This document shows positions 1 through 8,927 of a stretch of DNA of 64,000 nucleotides, piece after piece (within the stretch, counting starts at the first letter, position 1; every line of letters starts with the position of its first letter). The DNA lies in NCBI RefSeq assembly GCF_004138485.1, contig NZ_RYEV01000005.1, forward strand, positions 1,102,827 through 1,166,826, in the 5' to 3' direction. The notes below the pieces were generated by a model. That model saw only the letters and a list, made by a program, of their open reading frames with translations. It ran no database searches and was not told the DNA's origin. The position numbers and the translations under genes are program-made. This DNA comes from Peristeroidobacter soli (GTDB lineage Bacteria; Pseudomonadota; Gammaproteobacteria; Steroidobacterales; Steroidobacteraceae).

Positions 1-488
1 CGGCATTTGGATATGGCGTCATGTCCATCGCGGATGCACGGCCCGCGTATGTGGCCTTCGCCAAGGATGCGTTCGAGGTGGCGCTGGCGGGGGATCTGGA
101 GGACCAGGATCTACAGGCCGCCAAGGATCCATACCGCACTCGTCCCAAGTGGGGCCCGAAAGTCGTCGGTACCCAATCGCCGACCAATAGAGAAGAACGC
201 AATGCATTGCTGTTCTCAGCGGTCTCGGGCAAAGACATCCAGATGTTTCCGAAGTACTTCGTGCCTTACGAGGCGGTGAGAGAACAGGTCAAGCAGAAGG
301 CACAGCCGCTCGAGGTCCTCTACAAACATCATCCCGAGGCCCGGCAAATGGTCGCGGAGGCCGGGCTGAAGATTCCGGAAGCGCAACTGCGCTGGCTGCC
401 CATCCGGGGCAAGACGTTCTGGACCGTGCTGCTGGATGCGAATGGCGGGCCGCCGCTCGCGTATCTGCCGGTCGATCCGTACTACTGA
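1..488 (+). CDS. TfpX/TfpZ-like type IV pilin accessory protein, C-terminal part
   Basis: The frame is open to the left edge of the window, so this is the C-terminal part of a longer protein. An ATG at 21 is internal, because the codons before it are also open. The visible part reads ARPAYVAFAKDAFEVALAGD, followed by a long polar region and a C-terminal TVLLDANGGPPLAYLPVDPYY-type ending. This resembles the soluble domain of the TfpX/TfpZ (FimB-like) proteins, which are membrane-anchored accessory factors for type IV pilin. The family has N-terminal membrane helices that would lie outside the window. The assignment is from remembered family motifs and is moderate. No neighbouring pilin gene is visible. 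Confidence 0.55.
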   Translation, partial: AFGYGVMSIADARPAYVAFAKDAFEVALAGDLEDQDLQAAKDPYRTRPKWGPKVVGTQSPTNREERNALLFSAVSGKDIQMFPKYFVPYEAVREQVKQKAQPLEVLYKHHPEARQMVAEAGLKIPEAQLRWLPIRGKTFWTVLLDANGGPPLAYLPVDPYY

Positions 489-525
489 CGGTCTCGGATC
501 GTTTTGTTATCTATTGATGCTTTGT

Positions 526-553
526 TACCGCCGCCGCTGGAGTATCGGCGGTA
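526..553. other. inverted repeat in intergenic gap
   Basis: An 8-bp perfect inverted repeat (TACCGCCG at 526-533 and CGGCGGTA at 546-553) with a 12-nt loop lies 38 bp after the stop of the upstream gene. No run of T follows, so it is a weak terminator candidate at best. It could equally be a regulatory site for the receptor gene at 673. Confidence 0.3.
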
Positions 554-672
554 CGTGACGTCGCGAGCGGTCACAACCCTGCCTGGCCGATGACTGAGCC
601 GCAACCGCTTCGTGACTGATCCGCTGACCGTTCCGGTCATAGATTGCAGCTGCCCTCAGGGAGGGGCGCGGC

Positions 673-3075
673 ATGCGGTCTCATCATATGAAACATTGGT
701 TGGGGTTGGTCACGGCGCTGAGCGGCGGCGTGGCGCTGAATGTTCCTGCGTTAGCTCAGGATGCCAGCGGCGAGTCGGGCTCGGCCGGTCGCGGTGTGGA
801 GGAGGTGGTGGTCACGGCACGCAACCGCTCGGAGCGGTTGCAGGAGGTGCCGATTCCCATCTCGGTCGTGAGTGGCGCCACGCTCGATCGCGATCGCACC
901 TTCACTGTCGCTGAGTTGAGCCAGCGTGCGCCCGGCCTGACTGCAACCACGCCGAATGCGCGCCGCTCCGGCATTTCGATTCGCGGCATCGGCAAAACCA
1001 GCGGCAACGACAACATGGAGCCGGCGGTCGGCGTGATCGTCGACGATGTCTTCCTGGGTCACGTCGGCATGACCTATCAGGACTTCACCGATCTGGAGCG
1101 TGTCGAGATCCTGCGCGGTCCGCAAGGTACGCTGCTCGGCAAGAACACCTCGCTGGGCGCGATCAAATACACCAGTCGTGCGCCGTCGTTCAGCCCGGAG
1201 GCCAGGCTGGAGCTCGAAGGCGGTCTGGGCACCGAGTCGTACAAGGCGCGCGGCTCGTACTCCAACGCGCTCATCGAGAATCTGCTGGCGTTGCGTGCGT
1301 CCGCCTTCTTCGACAATCAGGAAGGCGATATCGAGAACGTCGCCAACGGCGGGCATTGGCACGAGCGCAATCGCTACGGCGGTCGGGTGCAGTTCCTGCT
1401 TCAGCCGAGCGAAGCGCTGTCGGTGAAGCTGAATCTCGACGGTGCGTTCACGGACGAGAACAGCAACACCAAACCGTTCATGGTCGATCCCGCGACGCTG
1501 AACGACGGCTCGGTGCGTGCGACGACGTACAGCACGCGGCTCGCCCGCGATTATTTCGGCGGGTACACGCCGATCGTCGGCTCGTGGGACCAGATCGAGC
1601 TGGACATGGCGCGGCCGTTGGTCACGGACAACTACGGCGCGTCCGCGGTCGTGACCTGGGACGCAGGCCCCGTGGAGCTCACGTCGATCACGGCCGTGCG
1701 CTGGTTTCACTTCGACGCCAAGAACGATCAGGAGCAGACCCGCTTTCCCATCGCTCGCAGCGGTACGCTGGTCGACACGCGTCAGATCTCGCAGGAGTTG
1801 CGGCTCAGCGGCGACATCAATGATCGCGTCGATTATCAAACCGGTATTTATTTGTTCAACATCGATACGGATACGACCAGTCGCAATACGTACGGCGCGG
1901 ATGCCGGCGCGTTCTACGCGAGCGACTCGCAGTACCGAACGCTGAACACAGTCGCGGGCCGGCAGCAGCTACAAGCGTCGCTGCGCGATGTTTATTCGAT
2001 CACCAATCAGAAGCCGGTGTCGGACAGCGCCGCGGTGTTCGGCCAGGTGAACTGGCATCTGACCGATCGCGCCAGCCTGACGCTGGGCTTGCGTCAGACC
2101 TGGGAATACAAGACCAACGAGGTCTATCGACGCACGACGCTGCTGAATGGCTCGGCGCTGGTCTCGACCGGCAATGCCACGGCCGATGCGATTCGCTCGG
2201 CCCAGACCGGCGCGGACTACGGCGTGATCGATGGCCAGCGCATCAAGGACGACGCCATTGCCTGGCTGATCAATCCGAGCTTCCAGCTGAGCGATGACGT
2301 GCTGGTCTATGCATCCGCCAGTGCCGGCGAGAAGTCCGGCGCGGTCGCCTTCGACAACAATGGCGGGATCGCCAACGTCGCGCCGGAGGAATCGTTGAAC
2401 TTCGAGGCCGGCGTGAAGAGCCGGCTGTTCGACCATCTGCTGACGTTGAATGTGAACGTCTACTACACGCGTGTGCGCGATTATCAGAACGTCACGAGTG
2501 AGCCGGATCCGACCTCACCGACGGGCTTCAGCTCGCGCCTGGGGAACATTCCGGAGATCCGCGCGGTCGGCACGGAGTTCGATGCCGCTGTTCGCGTCAG
2601 CGAGAACCTGCAGATCACGGCGGGCGGCGCATACAACGAGGCTGAATATACCGATTGGTCGACGGCCACGTGCCCGCGATCGTTCCCATCGTCGCTGGCG
2701 GTCTGCAACAACACGGGGCGTCAGATCGTGGGTGCGCCTCGCTGGACCGGCATCGTTGGGTTCGACTACCAACTGCCACTGGCGTCGGGCTTCGGCGCGC
2801 ATTTCTTCGGCAATCACATCTATCGCTCCAGGCACAACCTGGAACAGCTGCTGTCGCCCTATGGCGAGCAGTCCGGCTATTCGCTCACGGATCTGGGTGC
2901 GGGCATCACGCACGAGACGGATTCAGCGAGGTACGAGCTGAGCGTCGTTGCGAAGAACGCTTTCGACACCCAGTACACCACCAGCGTCAACGATTTCAGC
3001 AACAGCGCGCCGGTGGGCTACGACGGCATCGGTCCGCGTCGCTACGTCGGTGTGATCCTTCGCTCCAGCTTCTGA
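673..3075 (+). CDS. TonB-dependent outer-membrane receptor
   Basis: This 800-residue protein should be an outer-membrane beta-barrel that imports a ligand using energy from TonB. It starts with a signal peptide ending near ALAQ. A TonB-box-like VEEVVVTARNR follows at about residues 41-52, then a plug domain with RVEILRGPQGTLLGKNT and a C-terminal barrel ending in a phenylalanine (LRSSF). The start at 673 is preceded by GGGAGGGG at a good distance; an in-frame ATG at 688 is the alternative. The plug sequence is of the general iron-complex type, but that label does not fix the ligand. The next gene is convergent, so it is transcribed alone or with a short remnant behind it. Confidence 0.93.
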   Translation: MRSHHMKHWLGLVTALSGGVALNVPALAQDASGESGSAGRGVEEVVVTARNRSERLQEVPIPISVVSGATLDRDRTFTVAELSQRAPGLTATTPNARRSGISIRGIGKTSGNDNMEPAVGVIVDDVFLGHVGMTYQDFTDLERVEILRGPQGTLLGKNTSLGAIKYTSRAPSFSPEARLELEGGLGTESYKARGSYSNALIENLLALRASAFFDNQEGDIENVANGGHWHERNRYGGRVQFLLQPSEALSVKLNLDGAFTDENSNTKPFMVDPATLNDGSVRATTYSTRLARDYFGGYTPIVGSWDQIELDMARPLVTDNYGASAVVTWDAGPVELTSITAVRWFHFDAKNDQEQTRFPIARSGTLVDTRQISQELRLSGDINDRVDYQTGIYLFNIDTDTTSRNTYGADAGAFYASDSQYRTLNTVAGRQQLQASLRDVYSITNQKPVSDSAAVFGQVNWHLTDRASLTLGLRQTWEYKTNEVYRRTTLLNGSALVSTGNATADAIRSAQTGADYGVIDGQRIKDDAIAWLINPSFQLSDDVLVYASASAGEKSGAVAFDNNGGIANVAPEESLNFEAGVKSRLFDHLLTLNVNVYYTRVRDYQNVTSEPDPTSPTGFSSRLGNIPEIRAVGTEFDAAVRVSENLQITAGGAYNEAEYTDWSTATCPRSFPSSLAVCNNTGRQIVGAPRWTGIVGFDYQLPLASGFGAHFFGNHIYRSRHNLEQLLSPYGEQSGYSLTDLGAGITHETDSARYELSVVAKNAFDTQYTTSVNDFSNSAPVGYDGIGPRRYVGVILRSSF

Positions 3076-3091
3076 TTCATCAGGGAAACAC

Positions 3092-3201
3092 ATGAAGACG
3101 ATTCGTTCCTGGCCGCCGGCACGCCGATCGTGCTCATCAAGGATGACTTCAAAGGCACGCGGTCGATGCACGCGCGTTTGATTGCATGCGTGGAGCCTTG
3201 A
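3092..3201 (+). pseudogene. possible gene remnant behind the receptor
   Basis: An ATG with an upstream AGGGA (3082-3086) opens MKTIRSW at 3092, which looks like the start of an exported protein. In the frame one base off, the DNA reads DSFLAAGTPIVLIKDDF and continues to ACVEP and a TGA at 3199-3201, which looks like the natural end of a globular protein. Neither frame alone makes a convincing gene. The simplest reading is a large internal deletion that left the first few codons and the last 30 or so. The original product is not recognised. Confidence 0.3.
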
Positions 3202-3208
3202 CTCGTAA

Positions 3209-3238
3209 CGGCCGCGCGATCCTATGACCGCGCGGCCG
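3209..3238. terminator. hairpin between convergent genes, putative bidirectional terminator
   Basis: A perfect 10-bp GC-only inverted repeat (3209-3218 with 3229-3238) and a 10-nt loop lie between the receptor (+) and the phytase-like gene (-). There is no clear T tract on either side, so the role as terminator rests on position and stem strength. Confidence 0.45.
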
Positions 3239-3281
3239 GTTCGAGCCTCGGAGCTATGTCGTAATCAACATTTATTCCGAC

Positions 3282-4736
3282 TCATTCCTTCGCCGGACGG
3301 CACTCCTGGTCGTCGTCATGACCATGGCCACGATCGTCCCAGCGATAATCGTACTTGTCCTTAGCCTTGCCTCGACCCTTGCCGTCGTTGTCGCAATCGA
3401 GCAGCGGCGCGGTGTGCAGCACGATGAACTCGTTGTTGTCCGGCACGCCGAACTCACGGCCGGCCGAGCCCGGATAGTTGTTGTCGTTGATCACCAGCAG
3501 CCGATTGTTGTCCAGGATCAGCACGTCTTCGATGGTGGTGAACGGGAAGGTGAACACGTTCTTGGCCTTGCCGTCGGCGGCCACGTCACGCGGATCGTAG
3601 ATGTTCATCAGGTCGGCCACTTCCTGCTTGATCAACAAGCCGTTGGCGTCGCTGCGCTTCAGGTCGATCTTGTAGATCTTCTTGAAGCGGGCCGGGCTGG
3701 TGAAGCGCGGATCGCTGGCATCGCCCTGACCGCTGTCGCGCTCGATGACCAGGAACTGCGTGTCGGTCAGCGCGGTCATGTCGCCGATGGCGTTGCTGGC
3801 GCTTTCCATGGGATAGGCAAACGTCTTGCCGGTGTACTTGCGATCCTTGAGGCTGAACTCGTTGATCAGCAGACGCGTGCGTTCCGAGTCGCCGGAGACG
3901 GCCTTCTCGAGCAGCGGATACAGCTTGGTCTTGCTGGCGTTCAGCGCCATGCCTTCGAAGCCGCCGGAGTCGGCGAGATTCGCGGGCAGGGTGCGCACCG
4001 GGTTGCTCACCGCCTGGATCAACGGGTTCACGTCGGTGCCGCCGATCGTGCCGGGCAGCTTGCGGAAGTTCGGCAGCGGAATCGGCGCTTCGAGCACGCG
4101 ACCCTTGGCGTCGGTGTGAATCAGATAGGGGCCGAATTCATCGCCGAACCACAGCGTGCCATCCGGCGCGCGACGGAACGATTCGATGTCGAAGTCCGAG
4201 CCGGTCAGCATACGATTCGCCTTGATGGACGCATCGACCGGGATCGCGGCACCGCCGCCCACGGGCGCGCTCGGATACACCGTGCCGTCGGCGACGATGG
4301 CGAACGGCACCTTGTTCCACGGGTCGCTCAGCGTGATGTAGCTGTCGGAGGTGAACGCATCGAGGTTGTCGCCCGTGAAACGATTCACCGGCGTGACCGT
4401 GCCTGCCTCGAAATCCGGGCGCACCGTGTAGACACGCAGCAGCGCGTCGTTGGAGTTGGCCTTGTTACCGAAGCCGTTGTCCGCCATCACCATATAAGTG
4501 CCGTCGTGCGGACCGGGCAGCACGGCCGAGAAGCCCTGCACGGGCTGCTTGTTGATGAAGGGCGTGGCGACGCCGTTGCCGCCGGTGGCGAACTGACCCG
4601 ACGTTGGGCCGGTGGAGAAACTGGCGCTGGGCAGAACCGCACGCTCGAGCAGTTCGGCGGCTTGTACGGTGGAGGCTGCGATGCCCATGGCGATCAGCGC
4701 CATGGCGGAACGCAGAGGGTGGTTCAGACTCTTCAT
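3282..4736 (-). CDS. secreted esterase-like protein of the phytase-like family
   Basis: This 484-residue exported protein has a clear signal peptide (MKSLNHPLRSAMALIAMG to VQAAE). The body matches the phytase-like, 'esterase-like activity of phytase' family: GFSAVLPGPHDGTYMVMADN near the N terminus, DGTLWFGDEFGPYL in the middle, GFEGMALN and FLVIERDSGQG further on, and LLVINDNNYPGS near the end. Members are predicted beta-propellers, and the name does not prove phytase activity. The last 40 residues are rich in Lys, Asp, His and Arg, which could bind metal. The ATG at 4736 follows GGAG by nine bases. The gene is divergent from a TonB receptor. Confidence 0.85.
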   Translation of the reverse strand: MKSLNHPLRSAMALIAMGIAASTVQAAELLERAVLPSASFSTGPTSGQFATGGNGVATPFINKQPVQGFSAVLPGPHDGTYMVMADNGFGNKANSNDALLRVYTVRPDFEAGTVTPVNRFTGDNLDAFTSDSYITLSDPWNKVPFAIVADGTVYPSAPVGGGAAIPVDASIKANRMLTGSDFDIESFRRAPDGTLWFGDEFGPYLIHTDAKGRVLEAPIPLPNFRKLPGTIGGTDVNPLIQAVSNPVRTLPANLADSGGFEGMALNASKTKLYPLLEKAVSGDSERTRLLINEFSLKDRKYTGKTFAYPMESASNAIGDMTALTDTQFLVIERDSGQGDASDPRFTSPARFKKIYKIDLKRSDANGLLIKQEVADLMNIYDPRDVAADGKAKNVFTFPFTTIEDVLILDNNRLLVINDNNYPGSAGREFGVPDNNEFIVLHTAPLLDCDNDGKGRGKAKDKYDYRWDDRGHGHDDDQECRPAKE

Positions 4737-5110
4737 GTTTTATCGACTCCGGTGCGCTCACGCGCCGACCTCGACGCGTTCCAAGTAGCGGCCGCGACAT
4801 AATCGTGGGGTGATATGTCTGTTCGATGACCGGAATGAGACGGTTCATCGGTTGCGCGTGGCGGCGCTGAATTCCCATCGAAGCGCGCCGTTGACGGGTA
4901 ACAGCGACAGACAGTCGAAGTTACACGCCGGTCACGATCACGGTGCAACGGTCACGGCGGTCACTATTCGACCGGCTTTCGGTCGTCACCCGGTTAGAAA
5001 GCGATCACATAAGGTTGCATGCAATTCAAATAACGACACGGCATTTCGCCGCGGCCACCGGCGTCGCTAGATTGCGCCGCCCGTAGGTTTCCGAAGGAAG
5101 AATTGCCATC
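4737..5110. promoter_or_regulatory. divergent promoter region (374 bp, no gene)
   Basis: This gap separates the phytase-like gene (-) from the second TonB receptor (+), so it should hold promoters for both. Three direct copies of GGTCAC lie at 4930-4935, 4950-4955 and 4959-4964, which could be half-sites for a regulator. The part nearest the receptor is less GC-rich. A GAAGGAAG ribosome-binding site precedes the receptor start. No convincing -35/-10 pair or Fur box was recognised by eye. Confidence 0.45.
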
Positions 5111-7687
5111 ATGCGTCGCGTCCCTGCTGCGGCCTTTGTTTCTTTGTTGAGCATCAACTCGATTGCGACAGTGTACGCACAGGATGTGGACGCCAACGGA
5201 ACCGGTGCGGATACCGGCGTGATCGATAGTGTCGTCGTGCTCGGCACGGCGCGTGAGAACACCACGGCCTTGACCAGCACCGCGCCGGTCGACGTCATCA
5301 CGCCCGAACAGCTGCGTGAGACCGGTGCGGTCACCGTCAATCAGGCGCTCTCGAAGTTGCATCCGTCGTTCAACTTCCCGCAGGGTCAGAACGCTGTGAA
5401 GGGGCAGGGCGTGCGCTCGGCGTCGCTGCGTGGCGTGGGGCCTGCGTACACGCTGGTGCTGGTCAACGGCAAGCGTCGTCATCTCTCGGCTCAGCTCTCT
5501 GGCACCGATCCGTGGCCGGCGGCGCAGGTCGTCGACATCAACACCATTCCGGTGAATGCGATCGAGCGCGTTGAAGTCCTGCGTGACGGCGCCGCTGCTC
5601 AGTACGGCTCGGATGCGATCGCGGGCGTCATCAACATCGTGCTCCGTAAAGACTCGTCCGGCGGTTCAGTCGGCGGACGCTATGGCGGTTACAGCGATGG
5701 CGGCGGCGAGACGCGGCAGTACTTAGGTAATGCGGCTACGGCGCTGGGTGAGGATGGCTTCATCAACGTCAGCATCGATCGTTTGAAGAACGACAACGTC
5801 GATCGCAGCGAGGCCGACTGGCGCCAGCTGTTCCCGAACGGCGATTCGCGCAACCAGACGTTCAATAAACAGTACGGTCAATGGGGCCAGTCCACCCGCG
5901 ACAACTGGACCGCGTTGATCAATGCCGAGATCGGCTTGAGCGACAGCGTGCGGGCTTACGGCTGGGCCAACTATGCCGACAAGTCGGCGCTGAACTACGT
6001 CAATCCCGAGCGCATCGTCAAAGCCAATACTCGTGTCGCGTCCGCGACGGATCCGACTCGCGTGTCCGAGACCGCGGTCATTCCGGTGTATCCGAATGGC
6101 TATCAGCCCTTCATGACTTACGACGCCGAGGACATCGCTGCGGTCGCCGGTGTGCGCTATGAGGGTGCATCGCTCGGCGATCTCGACTTCGCAGTGTCCT
6201 TCGGTCAGAACGAGACCGGACGCACCACCGAAAGCACCATCAATCCGAGCTACGGCCCGGACAGCCCGACCCGGTTCTATCTCGGTTCGTGGAAGAGTCG
6301 CACCACCAGCGTGACGTTGGATTACACCAAGGACCTGGACATTCCGGGTCTGCAGTCGACGGTGCTCTCCTCCGGTGCGTTGTATCGACACGAATACTGG
6401 GGTACGGCGGACCTGGGCGATGCGCTCGGCTACACCAGTGGTCCGCTCGCGGGCCGCACGATTGCTTCGCTGTATCGTCCGGGCGGCATCTACAACCAGT
6501 ACGCGTCGCTGTTTCCGGGCGTGAACTTCGCCGCCGATACGTCGGTGGTGGGCGCGACGGGTTCCTCGACCTCGGGCATCAACCCGATCGATGCGGGCTC
6601 GGTGACGCGCAATGTGTATGGCGGCTACGCCGGCCTCGACTTCACCGTGTTCGACAAGCTGGATCTCGGCTTGACCGCGCGTTTCGAGGATTACTCCGAC
6701 TTCGGCAGCACGACCAACTATCGACTGACCGGTCGTTACGAGTTCATTCCGGCGGTGGCCTTGCGTGGCACGTTGAGCTCGGGCTTCCATGCGCCGAGCC
6801 TCGCGCAGCTGGGCCAGCAGTCGACCGGCTACACCAGCACCTTTACCAACAACGGCCAGAGCATTCTGACCCCGGGCCGCACGCGTCTGTTCCGTTCGAA
6901 CGATGCTCAGGCCGCGGGCTTCGGCGCCAGGCCGCTCGATCCGGAAGAGTCGACGACGATCTCGCTGGGGCTGGTGCTGCGTCCGACCAGCAGCAGCTCG
7001 GTGACCATCGATGCATATCAGCTGGATGTGGATGATGTCATCACGATCACGGACACGATTCAGGGCGCGACGGTGACGTCCGCGTTCAACGCGATCGGGT
7101 TGGCCGGGTACACCCAGGCGACCTACTACTTGAACGCCTGGGATACGCGCACTCGCGGCGTCGATCTCGTCGGCCGTCAGCAATTCAACATTCTCTCCGG
7201 CACGCTCGAGCTGACCGCGGCGGCAAGCTTCCTCGATACCGAGGTGGAAAGCGTGAACCGGTCGGTGAACGTGGGCGGCGCGAACATCGTCGTGATCGGT
7301 AACTCGCGCATTCGCGATGCCGAGACCGGTGTGCCGAAGAGCAAGTACATCCTCAATGGCCGTTACAGCCAGGGCCCCTGGTCGCTGGAAGTGACCGGCA
7401 CGTACTACGACAGCTACACCTACAACGTCGGCGACACACCGGGCCTCGCCACGCCGAACGGCAACATCGATCAGGAGTTCTCACCTGAAACGTACGTGGA
7501 TCTGGGCTTCGACTACGAGCTGCTGCAAGGCCTGCACTTGAACCTGCTGGTGCAGAACGTGTTCAACAAGTACCCGGAGAAGTACGTCAACGGCAATCGG
7601 TCGAGTGGCATCAACCCGTACTCGTTCATCGCGCCCAACGGCGCCTCCGGCCGTTTCGTCCAGGGTGGCGTGACCTTCTCGTTCTGA
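5111..7687 (+). CDS. TonB-dependent outer-membrane receptor
   Basis: This 858-residue protein has a signal peptide ending near VYAQD and a TonB-box-like stretch (IDSVVVLGTARE). The plug domain carries LRGVGPAYTLVLVNGKRRH, IERVEVLRDGAAAQYGSDAI and AGVINIVLRK, and the C-terminal barrel ends in VTFSF. The RRH motif and DGAAAQYGSDAI place it among receptors often annotated for iron complexes or larger organic substrates. It heads a run of closely spaced genes for exported proteins (7702 onward), so the substrate may relate to what they handle. The ligand cannot be read from sequence. Confidence 0.93.
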   Translation: MRRVPAAAFVSLLSINSIATVYAQDVDANGTGADTGVIDSVVVLGTARENTTALTSTAPVDVITPEQLRETGAVTVNQALSKLHPSFNFPQGQNAVKGQGVRSASLRGVGPAYTLVLVNGKRRHLSAQLSGTDPWPAAQVVDINTIPVNAIERVEVLRDGAAAQYGSDAIAGVINIVLRKDSSGGSVGGRYGGYSDGGGETRQYLGNAATALGEDGFINVSIDRLKNDNVDRSEADWRQLFPNGDSRNQTFNKQYGQWGQSTRDNWTALINAEIGLSDSVRAYGWANYADKSALNYVNPERIVKANTRVASATDPTRVSETAVIPVYPNGYQPFMTYDAEDIAAVAGVRYEGASLGDLDFAVSFGQNETGRTTESTINPSYGPDSPTRFYLGSWKSRTTSVTLDYTKDLDIPGLQSTVLSSGALYRHEYWGTADLGDALGYTSGPLAGRTIASLYRPGGIYNQYASLFPGVNFAADTSVVGATGSSTSGINPIDAGSVTRNVYGGYAGLDFTVFDKLDLGLTARFEDYSDFGSTTNYRLTGRYEFIPAVALRGTLSSGFHAPSLAQLGQQSTGYTSTFTNNGQSILTPGRTRLFRSNDAQAAGFGARPLDPEESTTISLGLVLRPTSSSSVTIDAYQLDVDDVITITDTIQGATVTSAFNAIGLAGYTQATYYLNAWDTRTRGVDLVGRQQFNILSGTLELTAAASFLDTEVESVNRSVNVGGANIVVIGNSRIRDAETGVPKSKYILNGRYSQGPWSLEVTGTYYDSYTYNVGDTPGLATPNGNIDQEFSPETYVDLGFDYELLQGLHLNLLVQNVFNKYPEKYVNGNRSSGINPYSFIAPNGASGRFVQGGVTFSF

Positions 7688-7701
7688 TCGGAAGCAGCAA
7701 C

Positions 7702-8139
7702 ATGAGCAAAGCCATCGTCAGCAAAACATTCCTGTCCGTGCTCACCACCGGTGTGCTGCTAGCGGGATCGAGCCAGGTCGCCGCGCATCACGCGTTCGCC
7801 GCCGAGTTCGACGCCGACAAGCCGCTCGACCTGACAGGCAAGGTGACCAAGATCAAATGGGTCAACCCGCACAGCTGGTTGTACTTCGATGTGACCGACG
7901 CGAAGGGCGCCGTGACCAATTGGGGCGTGGAGTTCGGCGCGCCGAATCAGCTGGCGAAGATCGGCTTGAAAAAGACCGATGTCGCGCCGGGCACCGAAGT
8001 TCACATTCGCGGCTACAGGGCCAAGAACGGCGGCCCGTACGGCTATTCGGTAATCGTCACGTTGCCCGATGGCCGGAAGTTCCAGACGGGCGGGGCGCAG
8101 GACGCGCCGACTGCCCAGACCGCCGGCCTGGCTCAGTGA
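7702..8139 (+). CDS. DUF6152 family exported protein
   Basis: A 145-residue protein with a signal peptide (ends near SQVAAHH) followed directly by the family hallmark HHAFAAEFD. The body, KVTKIKWVNPHSWLYFDV and GVEFGAPNQL, fits the small beta-rich DUF6152 family. Its function is unknown. The gene starts 14 bp after the TonB receptor and is followed eight bases later by the next gene, so it is almost surely in the same operon. The exposed histidine pair right after the cleavage site could be a metal ligand, but this is a guess. Confidence 0.8.
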   Translation: MSKAIVSKTFLSVLTTGVLLAGSSQVAAHHAFAAEFDADKPLDLTGKVTKIKWVNPHSWLYFDVTDAKGAVTNWGVEFGAPNQLAKIGLKKTDVAPGTEVHIRGYRAKNGGPYGYSVIVTLPDGRKFQTGGAQDAPTAQTAGLAQ

Positions 8140-8147
8140 GGACAATG

Positions 8148-8927
8148 ATGCGTTCACTGATGACAGCCCGGGTCGCGGCGGTATTGGTCGGTGGGATGCT
8201 GGCCGTCTCGCTGGCCACCGCCGCACCGAAGATTCCGCGACTGAAGAGCGGCAAGCCGGATTTTTCCGGCATCTGGGAAACCACCAGTGCCGCGGAGTAT
8301 GACCTGGAGCCGCATTCCGGCCGCGCCGACGCGCCCCCGAGCGCCGGCGTGATCGATGGCAAGACCATTCCGTATTTGCCCGCGGCGCTCGAGCAAAAGA
8401 AGAAAAACTTCGCTGCCCGGAGCACCGAAGATCCGCGCCTGAAGTGCTGGACGCTCGGCACGCCGCGCGGCATCTACTATCGCGAGCCGTTCCAGATCTT
8501 CCAGCGCGATCGGGATCTGACACTGCTGTTCCAGTTCGGTCATTCGGTACGCACCATACATACGAATGGCACGTTGCATCCGGAGGTCACGGATAACGAG
8601 TTCTATCTCGGCGATTCGCGGGGTCGCTGGGAAGGCGACACGCTGGTCGTCGACGTAACCGATTTCAATACCGAAACCTGGCTGGATCGGGCCGGCAATT
8701 TCCATGGCCCCAAGCTGCACGTGGTGGAGCGCTGGAAGTTCCTCGATGAAAACACTCTCGAGTATCGGGCGACGCTCGAAGACCCCGAGGTGTTCTCACG
8801 CCCCTGGACGTTGCGCGTGCACCTGAACCGGCATCGCGAGAAAGATTTCCAGCTCATCGAGAACTACTGCTTCACGCTGGGCTACGACAAGTTCTACCCG
8901 GTGCCGCAACAGGGCACGCACGAATGA
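8148..8927 (+). CDS. exported protein of unknown function, DFSGIW paralogue 1
   Basis: This predicted 259-residue secreted protein has a signal sequence (MRSLMTARVAAVLVGGMLAV, cleaved near ATAAP). The mature part begins with SGKPDFSGIWETT and has a core motif GDSRGRWEGDTLVVDVTDFN. I chose the ATG at 8148 because GAGGA at 8138-8142 lies five bases upstream; ATG 8145 is in frame just before it. The next gene encodes a paralogue with the same RGRWEGNTL-VDVT block and the same FTRPWT/FSRPWT motif. I do not recognise an enzymatic activity. The repeated Trp and Asp motifs suggest a conserved beta fold. Confidence 0.7.
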   Translation: MRSLMTARVAAVLVGGMLAVSLATAAPKIPRLKSGKPDFSGIWETTSAAEYDLEPHSGRADAPPSAGVIDGKTIPYLPAALEQKKKNFAARSTEDPRLKCWTLGTPRGIYYREPFQIFQRDRDLTLLFQFGHSVRTIHTNGTLHPEVTDNEFYLGDSRGRWEGDTLVVDVTDFNTETWLDRAGNFHGPKLHVVERWKFLDENTLEYRATLEDPEVFSRPWTLRVHLNRHREKDFQLIENYCFTLGYDKFYPVPQQGTHE

